From positions 44,259 through 108,258 of the forward strand of contig NZ_RZRU01000022.1 of the NCBI RefSeq assembly GCF_003997495.1: 64,000 nucleotides of DNA, given 5' to 3'. The position numbers and the translations under genes are program-made. Under the pieces are notes generated by a model. The model had not been told where the DNA came from. It saw only the letters and a list, made by a program, of their open reading frames with translations, and ran no database searches. The DNA comes from Mesorhizobium sp. M7A.F.Ca.US.008.03.1.1. GTDB taxonomy: Bacteria > Pseudomonadota > Alphaproteobacteria > Rhizobiales > Rhizobiaceae. Positions 9,571 through 18,087 of this stretch are shown piece by piece (position 1 is the first letter of the stretch; every line of letters starts with the position of its first letter).

Positions 9571-9962
9571 TGGTCAAGACAAGCTTGTGACGGACCGGCG
9601 ACCGATAGGGCTGTGCGCGTCGGTACGTTTTTAACAAAGACAATCCTCCGATGACGCCAGGGAAAGACTCAGCTACCTTCCGCTGTGCGGCGGACCTAAT
9701 TATCCGCTTGGCCGGCGCTTCATTCCTCCTCCCAAGCGGCGCCGGCCTTCTTCCCCAAAAACCCGTCCGGGGCGCCACAGCGGCATGCGGCGGACACAAA
9801 CCTCGCAAACGCCAAGTTCCGCCTCCGGTGCCTCGAGAATGCATCGGGGAATCGCTGGCGAAACCATGGCCGCCCTCCATCTTCGACTGCCCGCGTGGAC
9901 GATTGGCAAGGGAACCAAAGGGGGTTTCCCCGGTTGGTTCTGCTCCAAAGGAGTGTTGCACC
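9571..9962. other. Intergenic region upstream of a small gene
   Basis: No convincing gene was found on either strand. Near its end GGAAC (9911-9915) is followed after 15-16 bases by CGGTT, close to the EcfG-type stress promoter pattern (GGAAC-N16-CGTT) but imperfect. A clear ribosome-binding site, AAAGGAG, lies a few bases before the ATG at 9963. Nothing else was recognised. Confidence 0.4.
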
Positions 9963-10136
9963 ATGTTCCGTCTGCTCGTCGCCGGCGCCTTCGCCTATGT
10001 CACCTATCGTATCGCCAGGAAGATGATCGAAAACGTGCCCGATACGGTCGACCTGCTGCTGTTGCCACCGTCGCAATATGATCGCGAGACCTTGCGGCGG
10101 CAGTCGGCCGACATGGGTGTCGATCCGCAACGCTAA
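9963..10136 (+). CDS. Small hypothetical protein, 57 aa
   Basis: A short open frame with an ATG preceded by AAAGGAG at good spacing, which argues it is translated. Residues 3-16 are hydrophobic (RLLVAGAFAYVTYR), possibly a short membrane anchor. The rest is polar and ends DMGVDPQR. A near-consensus stress promoter precedes it. No family is recognised. A longer frame extends upstream, but the ribosome-binding site favours this start. Confidence 0.6.
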   Translation: MFRLLVAGAFAYVTYRIARKMIENVPDTVDLLLLPPSQYDRETLRRQSADMGVDPQR

Positions 10137-10225
10137 AGACACGGATGTCGCGCTTCGGCTTGTCGAGCACGAGGCCAGCCTCGCATCGACGTTGCGAACA
10201 AAGCAGAAACGATGCTTGATGGGCG

Positions 10226-12319
10226 ATGAACCTCGCCACCGCTGATTCGACCTTTCGGGAACCGACCGTCCAGCCTGCCTATCTCGCCCGGCTGAACGAC
10301 GCCCAGCGCCAGGCCGTCGAGCATGGCGACGGCAAGATCGCCGGCCCGCTGCTGGTCATTGCCGGCGCCGGATCTGGCAAGACCAACACGCTGGCGCATC
10401 GCGTCGCCCATCTGATCGTCAAGGGGGCTGACCCGCGCCGCATCCTGCTGATGACTTTTTCGCGCCGCGCCGCGTCCGAAATGGCCAGGCGCGTCGAGCG
10501 CATTGCCGGCGAGGTGCTCGGCCGCGATGCGGCTGTCATCACCGATGCGCTGACCTGGGCCGGCACCTTTCACGGCATCGGCGCGCGGCTGCTGCGCGAC
10601 TATGCGCTGGAGATCGGCCTCGACCCGGCCTTCACCATCCATGATCGCGAGGATTCCGCCGACCTGATGAACCTGGTCCGCCACGAACTAGGCTTCTCGA
10701 AGACGGAAGCGCGCTTCCCCACCAAGGGAACCTGCCTTGCCATCTATTCGCGCGCCGTCAACGCACAGGCGCCGCTCAACGAGATATTGGGTTCCGCCTT
10801 TCCCTGGTGCGCCGGTTGGGCGGAGCAGCTGAAAGAATTGTTCGCCGGTTATGTCGAGGCCAAGCAGGCGCAAAACGTGCTCGATTACGACGATTTGCTC
10901 CTCTATTGGGCGCAGATGGCGGCGGAGCCCGAGATAGCAGCGCATCTGGGTGGGCGTTTCGACCATGTGCTGGTCGACGAATACCAAGACACAAATCGCC
11001 TGCAGGCTTCGATCCTCATGGCGCTGAAACCCGATGGCGCCGGGCTGACGGTGGTCGGCGACGATGCGCAATCGATCTATTCGTTCCGCGCCGCCGAGGT
11101 GCGCAACATCCTCGACTTCCCCAACCAGTTCGCGCAAGCCGCCGATGTGGTGATGCTGGAGCGCAATTACCGCTCGACCGAAACGATCCTGGCTGCCGCC
11201 AATGCGGTGATCGGCGAAGCCTCGGAGCGCTTCACCAAAAACCTGTGGTCGGAGCGCAAATCCAGCGACCGGCCCAAACTGGTGAGCGTGCGCGACGAAG
11301 TCGAGCAGGCCAATTTCATCTGCGACACGATCCTGGCCGAGCGCGAGGCGGGCACAGCTCTGAAATCCCAGGCGGTGCTGTTTCGCGCCTCGCATCACAG
11401 CGGGCCGCTGGAAATCGAACTGACGCGGCGCAACATTCCCTTCGTCAAGTTCGGTGGTTTGAAATTTCTCGATGCCGCTCACGTCAAGGATGTGCTGGCG
11501 GTGCTGCGCTTTGCCGAGAACCCGCGCGACCGGGTCGCCGGCTTCCGCGTGCTGCAATTGATGCCGGGCATCGGCCCTTCGGCCGCCGCACAGATCGTCG
11601 AGACCATGACGACGGCGCTGGATGAGGCCATGGGGCTGGCCGGCTGGCGTCCGCCGCAACGCGCGGCGGATGACTGGCCGGGCTTTGTCTCGCTCTATTC
11701 CGGTCTGCGCGCCGGCGCCAAATGGCCGGCCGATCTCGAACAGATCAGGCTGTGGTATGAGCCGCATCTGGAGCGCATCCACGAGGACGCGACGACGCGC
11801 CGGGCCGACCTGTTGCAACTGGAGCAGATCGGCTCGGGCTATGCCTCGCGCGAGCGCTTCCTCACCGAACTGACGCTCGATCCGCCGGACGCCACCAGCG
11901 ACCAGGCCGGGCCGCCGCATCGCGACGAGGACTATCTGATCCTGTCGACCATCCATTCGGCCAAGGGCCAGGAATGGAAGAACGTCTTCGTGCTCAACAC
12001 GGTCGATGGCTGCATCCCGGCCGATCTCGGCGTCGGCACCAAGGAAGACATCGAGGAGGAGCGCCGGCTGCTCTACGTGGCGATGACGCGGGCCAAGGAC
12101 AATCTCAACCTGGTCATGCCGCAGCGATTCTTTCCACATGGCCAGGCGGCGCGCGGCGACCGCCATCTCTATGCCTCGCGCACCCGATTCATCCCGGCAT
12201 CGATCCTTGCCGCATTCCAACAGGTGTCGTGGCCGAGCGCACAGGCGGTACAGGGCAGGGCGGCGCGGCCGGAGGTACGCGTCGACATCGGCGCGCGCAT
12301 GCGCGGCATGTGGAAATAG
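10226..12319 (+). CDS. UvrD/Rep-type superfamily 1 DNA helicase
   Basis: A 697-residue ATP-dependent 3'-5' helicase. Motifs in order are the Q-region LNDAQRQAV (23-31), Walker A GAGSGKT (47-53), TFHGIGARLL (Ia region), Walker B VDEYQDTNRLQ, motif III GDDAQSIYSFR, motif IV ERNYRST, motif V TIHSAKGQEWKNVF and motif VI LLYVAMTRAKDNL. The domain set is complete and the length is close to UvrD/PcrA. A DNA repair or replication-restart role is expected. It has no AddB or RecBC partner nearby. It is followed 17 bases later by dapB on the same strand. Because several UvrD-like paralogues exist in rhizobia, it is not named uvrD. Confidence 0.93.
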   Translation: MNLATADSTFREPTVQPAYLARLNDAQRQAVEHGDGKIAGPLLVIAGAGSGKTNTLAHRVAHLIVKGADPRRILLMTFSRRAASEMARRVERIAGEVLGRDAAVITDALTWAGTFHGIGARLLRDYALEIGLDPAFTIHDREDSADLMNLVRHELGFSKTEARFPTKGTCLAIYSRAVNAQAPLNEILGSAFPWCAGWAEQLKELFAGYVEAKQAQNVLDYDDLLLYWAQMAAEPEIAAHLGGRFDHVLVDEYQDTNRLQASILMALKPDGAGLTVVGDDAQSIYSFRAAEVRNILDFPNQFAQAADVVMLERNYRSTETILAAANAVIGEASERFTKNLWSERKSSDRPKLVSVRDEVEQANFICDTILAEREAGTALKSQAVLFRASHHSGPLEIELTRRNIPFVKFGGLKFLDAAHVKDVLAVLRFAENPRDRVAGFRVLQLMPGIGPSAAAQIVETMTTALDEAMGLAGWRPPQRAADDWPGFVSLYSGLRAGAKWPADLEQIRLWYEPHLERIHEDATTRRADLLQLEQIGSGYASRERFLTELTLDPPDATSDQAGPPHRDEDYLILSTIHSAKGQEWKNVFVLNTVDGCIPADLGVGTKEDIEEERRLLYVAMTRAKDNLNLVMPQRFFPHGQAARGDRHLYASRTRFIPASILAAFQQVSWPSAQAVQGRAARPEVRVDIGARMRGMWK

Positions 12320-12336
12320 CCGCGGGATAGCGCCCC

Positions 12337-13116
12337 ATGTCGAAACCACCGGTCAGGGTCGCCATCGCGGGTGCGCTGGGCCGCATGGGCCGCCAGATGG
12401 CGAACGCCGTGCAGGGCGACGCGCGGCTGGCGCTCGCCGCCCGCTTCCACCGGCCGGGCAGTGTCGGCCAAGGTCTGGTGAGCCGTGACGAGGCGCTCGC
12501 CGTGGCCGAAATCGTCATCGATTTCACCACGCCGGCTGCCTCGGCAGATCTGGCCAGGATTTGCGCCGAGCGCGGCGGGCCGGCCCTGGTCATCGGCTCT
12601 ACGGGTTTCGATGCCGCTCAATCGGCTGCGATCGCCGACGCCGCGAAAACAGTTCCCATCGTGCGCTCCGGCAGCTTTTCGCTCGGTCTCAACATGCTGG
12701 TCGGACTGGTCGAGCAGGCGGCGCGTGCACTCGATCCCGATGACTGGGACGTGGAGATTGTCGAGGCGCATCACCGCTACAAGGTCGATGCGCCATCGGG
12801 AACGGCGTTGATGCTGGGGCATGCCGCGGCCGGCGGACGCGGCATCGATCTGGAGACGGTCGCAAGGCGCGCACGCGATGGCACCATTGGCGCGCGGCCT
12901 CCCGGTGAGATCGGCTTCGCGGTGCTGCGTGGCGGCAGCATCATCGGCGAACACAGCGTGAGCTTCTGCGCCGACGGCGAGCTGGTGACCTTGTCGCATG
13001 CGGCCGGCGACCGCGTCATGTTCGCCCGCGGCGCCATCGCCGCCGCGCTCTGGCTCGAGGGACGCCTGCCAGGCGAATACGACATGCGCGACGTGCTGGG
13101 TCTGAACGGCTCATAG
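12337..13116 (+). CDS. dapB: 4-hydroxy-tetrahydrodipicolinate reductase
   Basis: A 259-residue NAD(P)H-dependent reductase of the diaminopimelate/lysine pathway. The N-terminal Rossmann motif is VAIAGALGRMGRQMA (GxxGRMG). The catalytic and substrate-binding region is EAHHRYKVDAPSGTALMLG near residues 145-165, with the catalytic His pair and Lys. FTTPAAS, VIGSTGF and GSFSLGLNMLV match the NAD-binding and hinge regions. Genomes of this group often carry dapB near other housekeeping genes, so a second copy elsewhere is possible. It probably shares transcription with the helicase gene because the gap is only 17 bases. Confidence 0.93.
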   Translation: MSKPPVRVAIAGALGRMGRQMANAVQGDARLALAARFHRPGSVGQGLVSRDEALAVAEIVIDFTTPAASADLARICAERGGPALVIGSTGFDAAQSAAIADAAKTVPIVRSGSFSLGLNMLVGLVEQAARALDPDDWDVEIVEAHHRYKVDAPSGTALMLGHAAAGGRGIDLETVARRARDGTIGARPPGEIGFAVLRGGSIIGEHSVSFCADGELVTLSHAAGDRVMFARGAIAAALWLEGRLPGEYDMRDVLGLNGS

Positions 13117-13512
13117 CAGGGCCGATTTGTCGCCCCGGAGTGGATGTCCGGCCCATACCCTCGTCCACCTTCGCACCCCTAGAAAGCGTCTGATGCGGCC
13201 AGACTGCTTCAAACCGAACCGTTCAGTTCGATTTCTGTTGACGCACTGTGTAGCAGATAGTGAACGCCGGCCTGGTGAATGATCGCGGCCGGTGATGGGC
13301 ACTTCTGTGTAACTGTCTGATTTTAAAGGTTTAAAATTATGACCGCGGAGACCCTGTGTCAAATTTCAAGGCCTGGATTCGAGCCGCGGGGGAACATCTT
13401 CGTGATTGGAATCCACGACAGGGCAAACCCATCTCGGGGTGGTCCGAGCGACGCGAAATTCCTCCCAAGGGCACGCCACTAGACGGACATGACAAATACT
13501 GGAGTGCTTAAA
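13117..13512. other. Intergenic region before the small secreted-protein tandem
   Basis: No credible gene was seen. It is locally AT-rich around 13315-13340, suggesting promoter DNA for the tandem genes that follow. A short imperfect inverted repeat, CGAAC-N6-GTTCG, lies near 13217-13232 with a TTGACG hexamer shortly after it. The function of both is unknown. Confidence 0.4.
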
Positions 13513-13716
13513 ATGACCAAGATCGCTCTTACCGCCGTCGCCATCCTCGTTGCCACGGGCACTGCTTTTGCCGGCAGCGACAACTATGGCTCGGCCAACG
13601 CCAATCAGCCTGCCGTCGCTGTCGACCATTCGATCACCGCTTCGGTCTCGAAGTCGACGCAGACCGTCCAGGCCCCAGCGTCGCAGGGCGCTGACCGCAA
13701 TCTCTTCGGCCGCTGA
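13513..13716 (+). CDS. Small secreted protein, DUF680-like, tandem copy 1
   Basis: A 67-residue protein starting MTKIALTAVAILVATG. A cleavable signal peptide ends near ATGTAFA-GSD, and the mature region is short and low in complexity (GSDNYGSANANQPAV ... NLFGR). The start was chosen at 13513 because GGAG lies 9-12 bases upstream and the homologous copy starts at the same place. The first 80 bases match the next gene almost perfectly. It resembles the small DUF680-type proteins abundant in Mesorhizobium; their function is unknown. Periplasmic or secreted location is inferred from the signal. Confidence 0.8.
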   Translation: MTKIALTAVAILVATGTAFAGSDNYGSANANQPAVAVDHSITASVSKSTQTVQAPASQGADRNLFGR

Positions 13717-13763
13717 TCGCGACTGCCGATATCAACCTAACCTTGAACTCAGGAGTAATTAAA

Positions 13764-13991
13764 ATGACCAAGATCGCTCTTACCGCCGCCGCCATCCTCG
13801 TTGCCACGGGCACTGCTTTTGCCGGCAGCGACAACTATGGCTCCTACAATGCCAACCAGCCGGTTGCGAACCAGTCCGTGTCCAACATCGACACCACGCA
13901 CACCGGCTCGATCCCGAAGTCCGTAAAGACGCAGGGTGATGCCAATGCCAACGTGCCGGCTCAGTCGGGCCAGGGCATCTGGGGTCGTTGA
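13764..13991 (+). CDS. Small secreted protein, DUF680-like, tandem copy 2
   Basis: A 75-residue paralogue of the gene at 13513. The signal peptide is identical except for one residue (TAAAILVATGTAFA), and the mature part diverges into NQSVSNIDTTHTGSIPK and ends GQGIWGR. AGGAG at 13751 is a good ribosome-binding site. A strong terminator follows at 14014-14048. The pattern of an identical signal and a diverging mature part suggests recent duplication, with either selection or drift on the mature half. Confidence 0.82.
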   Translation: MTKIALTAAAILVATGTAFAGSDNYGSYNANQPVANQSVSNIDTTHTGSIPKSVKTQGDANANVPAQSGQGIWGR

Positions 13992-14013
13992 TTTTCTGAA
14001 GTCTGCGACCACA

Positions 14014-14048
14014 AAGAGCGGTGGGCTTTGCCCGCCGCTCTTGTTTTT
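14014..14048 (+). terminator. Rho-independent terminator after tandem copy 2
   Basis: A 13-base stem, AAGAGCGGTGGGC with GCCCGCCGCTCTT, and a TTT loop, followed by a T-rich run (TTGTTTTT). It separates copy 2 from the degraded third copy. Confidence 0.85.
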
Positions 14049-14052
14049 ATGC

Positions 14053-14277
14053 ATGACGATGCCGATGCCGCTTCCGGGAACAAAGCCGTACGGCACCGCA
14101 AGCGCCCTTGCCGGCAGCGATCACCACGGCTCCAACAGTGCCAGCCAGCCGGTTGACAGCGTTGACCACGCCGTCACCGGCTCGGTGAAGACCATGGCTG
14201 GGCACAAGGCTGTGGATACCACGATGAAGGTCGCAACCAACTGGCCTGACCCCGGACAGGGCATCTGGGGCAACTGA
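14053..14277 (+). pseudogene. Third DUF680-like copy, signal peptide lost
   Basis: The mature region clearly belongs to the same family (ALAGSDHHGSNSASQPV, ending DPGQGIWGN). The usual signal sequence, however, is replaced by a proline- and methionine-rich stretch starting MTMPMPLPGTKPYG. No ribosome-binding site is visible, and the gene lies just after the terminator of copy 2. It is best read as a decayed copy, though the mature reading frame is intact and translation from another start cannot be excluded. Confidence 0.65.
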
Positions 14278-14314
14278 CTATCAAGCGGAAGGTTTGGCCT
14301 GCCGCGCCTGGATT

Positions 14315-14824
14315 CTAGCCCAGATCCTTCGGCCGCAGGCAGTGTGTCAGCCGGGCGGAGGACAGGCCGGACCAGTCGCCTTCGAAGACGAAGCGCGCAA
14401 GGGCTGACGTCGGGAATTTTTCATCGAGTGTCTTGCGTGCCGTAGTTTCCGATCCCGACCTCGCAAGCTGTTTGGCCAGATCTTCCAGGCCCGAATTGTG
14501 AGCGATCACCAGCAAACTGCCGCACGACGGGTCCGTTTGATGAACCTGGCCCAGAATGCCTGTCGCCGAAGCGCCATAGAGCGCCTCGATGAACGCGGTC
14601 CGTGGGTGAGTGGGCAGTTCAGTTGCTACCAGCCGCCAGGTGTCGCGGGTGCGCAACGCCGCCGACACCAGCGCCAGGTCCGGCAGCCAGCCGCGCGCCA
14701 CAAGCTCGCGCCCCATCAACCGGGCTGCCTTAACTCCGCGTTCGGCCAGGGGTCGGTCGAAATCATCGAGATCCGGATCGTCCCAGCTGGATTTGGCGTG
14801 ACGAAGCAGGAGGAGCTGTTTCAT
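14315..14824 (-). CDS. SixA-like histidine phosphatase
   Basis: A 169-residue member of the histidine phosphatase (phosphoglycerate mutase-like) superfamily. The catalytic LLLRHAKSSWDD at residues 5-16 carries the RH dyad. LVIAHNSGLEDLA near residue 110 supplies the second catalytic His. The length and the RHAKS variant match SixA-type phosphohistidine phosphatases. The substrate in this organism is unknown. It lies alone, upstream of a parDE pair on the same strand. Confidence 0.88.
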   Translation of the reverse strand: MKQLLLLRHAKSSWDDPDLDDFDRPLAERGVKAARLMGRELVARGWLPDLALVSAALRTRDTWRLVATELPTHPRTAFIEALYGASATGILGQVHQTDPSCGSLLVIAHNSGLEDLAKQLARSGSETTARKTLDEKFPTSALARFVFEGDWSGLSSARLTHCLRPKDLG

Positions 14825-14872
14825 TGGTTTCTGTTCGATCCAAGGAATATTGTGCCGGGAGGCCGGTATGCA

Positions 14873-15165
14873 TCAGAGCAACGTCGACACATCGCGCGCG
14901 CCATGCACGATGCGCACAATTTCGATCCGGCCCTCGGCGCGACGATAAAGAATTAGATAATTGCCGATGGTCAGCGCTCGCGTGTCAGCGCCGATATCGG
15001 GTCTTCGGGGTCCGGACTCGGGAAAAACGGTAAGCTGCAGGATGCGCTCGGCGATGGTATCCAGAAATGATCGGCGGCACGGGGGCTGTGCTCGGCGATG
15101 GCGAGCCAGATGTCGATAAGATCATCTTCCGCCGCCGGGCTGCGAATGATCTGCACGCCTGCCAT
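14873..15165 (-). pseudogene. parE: ParE-type toxin, frameshifted
   Basis: The frame begins MAGVQIIRSPAAEDDLIDIW, typical of RelE/ParE toxins. It leaves frame after AADHF near base 15064. Adding one C there restores LDTIAERILQL and the rest of the ParE fold, through YLILYRRAEGRIEIVRIVHG to a stop at 14873. As read, the protein would end at 14971 after 64 residues, without the C-terminal half. It lies four bases after the antitoxin gene. It is either an inactivated toxin or a one-base sequence error; the remaining sequence is not decayed. Confidence 0.8.
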
Positions 15166-15169
15166 TGGC

Positions 15170-15445
15170 CTATTTCTTGACAGCGTCGACGAGCCGGCCG
15201 CGGGCCTTCCGCTTGATGTCCTCTATGTCGAAAGCAGCGAACGGGCCGCTCTCCAGTCCCTCCGTCCACGCCTTGCGCAATCGCTCCGCCTCGGCCTCGC
15301 GCAAGGGCTGGCGCAGCCGCCATTCTCGCAGTGCCTCGCGGATCACTTCGCTTGCCGAACCATAGCGCCCGCTGTCAACGGCGTCCTTGACCATCTCCAG
15401 CAGTTCCGGCGAAAGCGCCACGCTGACTTTTTCGACTGTCGCCAT
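15170..15445 (-). CDS. parD: ParD-type antitoxin
   Basis: A 91-residue antitoxin. The N-terminal ribbon-helix-helix (EKVSVALSPELLEMVKDAVDSGRYGSASEVIREALREW) binds DNA, and the charged C-terminal half would bind the toxin. A strong ribosome-binding site (GAGGAGAC) precedes the ATG, and a perfect inverted repeat lies 24 bases upstream. It is followed directly by the frameshifted parE. It neutralises ParE and presumably represses its own operon. Confidence 0.88.
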   Translation of the reverse strand: MATVEKVSVALSPELLEMVKDAVDSGRYGSASEVIREALREWRLRQPLREAEAERLRKAWTEGLESGPFAAFDIEDIKRKARGRLVDAVKK

Positions 15446-15468
15446 CGAACCTGTCTCCTCGGCCAGAA

Positions 15469-15487
15469 GGTAGCAATATTTGCTACC
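15469..15487 (-). promoter_or_regulatory. Probable ParD operator
   Basis: A perfect 8-base inverted repeat, GGTAGCAA-TAT-TTGCTACC, just upstream of parD. Position and symmetry fit autoregulation by a ribbon-helix-helix antitoxin; binding itself is inferred. Confidence 0.65.
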
Positions 15488-15499
15488 GCCCTCAAGGAT

Positions 15500-16213
15500 T
15501 CAAGGCGTAATCCGCGCCAGATGTTCGAGGTCGGCTTCCTCGCGCAGTGGGTCGGGGGCCATCACCACCGAAGTGCCGTTGTCGGCATCGTCGGCAAAGT
15601 GGGCGAGCACGGTACGGCCGGCCTCCATGCGCGCCTTGCCTTCGGCAACCAATCCCAGTGCCAGCGGATAGAGCCGATGTTCGGTTTTCAGCACGCGGGC
15701 TGCCAAAGTATCGGCGGTGTCGCCGACCATCACCGGCACGGCCGCCTGTGCGATGATCGGGCCGTCATCCATCTCGGAGGTGACGAAGTGCACGGTGCAG
15801 CCATGGATGCGGATGCCGGCGGCCAGTGCGCGCGCATGGGTGTCTAGCCCCTTGAAAGCCGGCAGCAGGGCAGGGTGGATGTTGATCATGCGGCCCTGCC
15901 ATCTCTGGACGAAGCCGGGGGTGAGGATGCGCATGTAGCCGGCCAGCGCCACGATCTCGGCGTTGAAGGCTGCGAGCGCCGCGTCGATGGCGGCGTCGTG
16001 CGCCTGCTTGCTGCCATGGTCGGCACGCGAGACGACCTGCGTGGCGATGCCGCGCGCCCTGGCGATGCCGAGCCCGGCGGCATCCGCCTTGTCGGAAATA
16101 ACACCGACGATCTCTGCCGGGAACGCCGGGTCGCTGGCCGCGGCAATCAGCGCGGTCATGTTGGAGCCACGTCCCGAGATCAGGACAACGGTGCGTTTCC
16201 TCTGCGCGCTCAT
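15500..16213 (-). CDS. purN: Phosphoribosylglycinamide formyltransferase
   Basis: A 237-residue enzyme for the third step of purine biosynthesis, transferring formyl from 10-formyl-THF to GAR. The N-terminal VVLISGRGSNMTALI is the GAR phosphate-binding loop. The catalytic region reads GYMRILTPGFV, then RMINIHPALLPAFKGLDTHARAL (Asn, His), with Asp in TSEMDDGPII. The start ATG at 16213 overlaps the purM stop (ATGA), giving translational coupling. The C-terminus extends about 20 residues beyond typical E. coli PurN. Confidence 0.95.
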   Translation of the reverse strand: MSAQRKRTVVLISGRGSNMTALIAAASDPAFPAEIVGVISDKADAAGLGIARARGIATQVVSRADHGSKQAHDAAIDAALAAFNAEIVALAGYMRILTPGFVQRWQGRMINIHPALLPAFKGLDTHARALAAGIRIHGCTVHFVTSEMDDGPIIAQAAVPVMVGDTADTLAARVLKTEHRLYPLALGLVAEGKARMEAGRTVLAHFADDADNGTSVVMAPDPLREEADLEHLARITP

Positions 16214-17289
16214 AGGCCGATCGAGCCCCGATAGATGACGCCGGCGTCGCGGCGCGGCACGATGCGGCCGATCGGCGTCACCGTCTCGCCGGCCTCCTGC
16301 AGCACGGCGGCGACCTGCGCCGCCTGGCCGGACGCGACCGCCAGGATCATGCCGATGCCGCAATTGAAGGTGCGCATCATTTCTTCCGGCGCCACGCCGC
16401 CGGTCTTGGCCAGCCACGAAAACACCGGAGGGACGTCGATCGCCTCGAGGTCGAGCTCGGCCGAAAAATCCTTGGGCAGCACGCGCGGAATGTTTTCCGG
16501 GAAGCCGCCGCCGGTGATATGGGCGAGCGCCTTGATGCCATGCGTGTTGCGGATCGCCTTGAGAATCGACTTGACGTAGATCCGGGTCGGCTCGAGCAGC
16601 GCCTCGGCCAGAGTGGCCTCGTCGTTGAACGGTGCCGGATCGCTCCACGCCAGACCGCTGACGGCGACGATGCGGCGCACCAGCGAATAGCCGTTCGAAT
16701 GCAGGCCGGAGGAAGCCAGGCCCAGCAGCACGTCGCCTTCGACAATGTCATCGGTGGGCAGCAATTGGCCGCGTTCGGCGGCGCCCACCGCAAAGCCGGC
16801 GAGGTCGTAGTCATTGCCGTGATACATGCCGGGCATCTCGGCCGTCTCGCCGCCGATCAGCGCGCAGCCGGCCTGGCGGCAGCCCTCGGCAATGCCGCCG
16901 ACGATTGCGGCACCCTGGTCGGGATCGAGCTTGCCGGTGGCGAAATAGTCCAGGAAGAACAGCGGTTCGGCACCTTGCACGACGATGTCGTTGACGCACA
17001 TGGCGACGAGGTCGATGCCGATCGTGTCGTGCTTGCCGGCATCGATGGCGATCTTGAGCTTGGTGCCGACGCCGTCATTGGCCGCCACCAGGACCGGATC
17101 GGTAAACCCGGCCGCCTTGAGGTCGAACAAGCCGCCAAACCCACCGATCTCACCATCGGCGCCCGGCCGGCGCGTCGCGCGCACCAGCGGCTTGATCTTC
17201 TCGACCATGAGATTGCCGGCATCGATATCGACACCGGCCTCGGCATAGGTGAGCCCGTTCTTGCGCTTGTTCACGTCGCGCTTGCTCAT
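16210..17289 (-). CDS. purM: Phosphoribosylformylglycinamidine cyclo-ligase
   Basis: AIR synthetase, 359 residues, catalysing the ATP-dependent fifth step of purine biosynthesis. Motifs include LTYAEAGVDIDAGN, VGTKLKIA, GIDLVAMCVNDIVVQGAEPLFFLDYFATGK, GGETAEMPGMY and the C-terminal MRTFNCGIGM. The start was placed at MSKRDVNKRKNG (17289). An upstream in-frame extension exists but is not family-like. It forms an operon with purN, overlapping by four bases. Confidence 0.95.
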   Translation of the reverse strand: MSKRDVNKRKNGLTYAEAGVDIDAGNLMVEKIKPLVRATRRPGADGEIGGFGGLFDLKAAGFTDPVLVAANDGVGTKLKIAIDAGKHDTIGIDLVAMCVNDIVVQGAEPLFFLDYFATGKLDPDQGAAIVGGIAEGCRQAGCALIGGETAEMPGMYHGNDYDLAGFAVGAAERGQLLPTDDIVEGDVLLGLASSGLHSNGYSLVRRIVAVSGLAWSDPAPFNDEATLAEALLEPTRIYVKSILKAIRNTHGIKALAHITGGGFPENIPRVLPKDFSAELDLEAIDVPPVFSWLAKTGGVAPEEMMRTFNCGIGMILAVASGQAAQVAAVLQEAGETVTPIGRIVPRRDAGVIYRGSIGL

Positions 17290-17529
17290 TTCTGGTGCCC
17301 GTTCAACAATTTTCCTTGTCGCGGGCTCTTCGCATGAACGGTTTCTGTCCGCAAGGATAACGGCCATCTCCGCCTACAAAACCGTGGACAGCGCGCGCGT
17401 ACAGGCGCTCGTGATTGGCGAGAGCCAGGCTGAAAGCCGCTCTCCCGTGCGGGGAGATCGGCGGCTTCTCCCTTGTTGCCACCCACCATCTTCATCATCT
17501 ATCTCCGACCAAGAGGAGGTGCCAAGCAT

Positions 17530-18087
17530 TTGACCATCCCCAACCTGATCACCATCCTGCGCCTTGTCCTGGTGCCGGCGGTGGTGCTGGCGATGCTGCA
17601 GGCGCGCTGGGACTGGGCTTTTGCCGGGTTCCTCGTCGCCGGCATTTCCGACGGCGTCGACGGGTTCATCGCCCGCCGTTTCAACCAGCAGTCCACGCTC
17701 GGCGCATATCTCGACCCGGCGGCCGACAAGCTGCTGCTGGTTTCGGTGTTCGTGGTCATGAGCTTCATCGGGCAATTGCCGCTGTGGCTTGTCGTCATCA
17801 TGGTGTCGCGCGACGCGTTGATCGTCGGCGCGGTGGTGTTGTCCGCCATCATGATCCATCCGGTCGAGATGAAACCGTTGTTCGTGTCGAAAGCCAACAC
17901 CGCGATCCAGATCGTGCTGGCCGCGCTTGTGCTGGGAGAACTTGCCCTTGCCGTTCACCTCGACCCGCTGAGGTCAGCCCTCATATTGCTGTCCGGGGTC
18001 TTGACCGTGGCTTCGGCCGCGGCCTATCTCGTGACTTGGCTGAGGCACATGAACTCACATGACGAAGGCTCCACTCCGGACATCTGA
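17530..18087 (+). CDS. CDP-alcohol phosphatidyltransferase (PgsA/cardiolipin synthase type)
   Basis: A 185-residue integral membrane phospholipid enzyme. The family signature DG-x2-AR-x8-G-x3-D-x3-D is present as DGFIARRF...LGAYLDPAADK (about residues 40-65). Four or more hydrophobic segments follow. The start was assigned to TTG at 17530 because AGGAGGTG lies at ideal distance; an upstream ATG frame lacks such a site. It transfers a phosphatidyl group to glycerol phosphate or phosphatidylglycerol; the choice cannot be made here. It overlaps the downstream permease gene by 29 bases. Confidence 0.88.
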   Translation: MTIPNLITILRLVLVPAVVLAMLQARWDWAFAGFLVAGISDGVDGFIARRFNQQSTLGAYLDPAADKLLLVSVFVVMSFIGQLPLWLVVIMVSRDALIVGAVVLSAIMIHPVEMKPLFVSKANTAIQIVLAALVLGELALAVHLDPLRSALILLSGVLTVASAAAYLVTWLRHMNSHDEGSTPDI

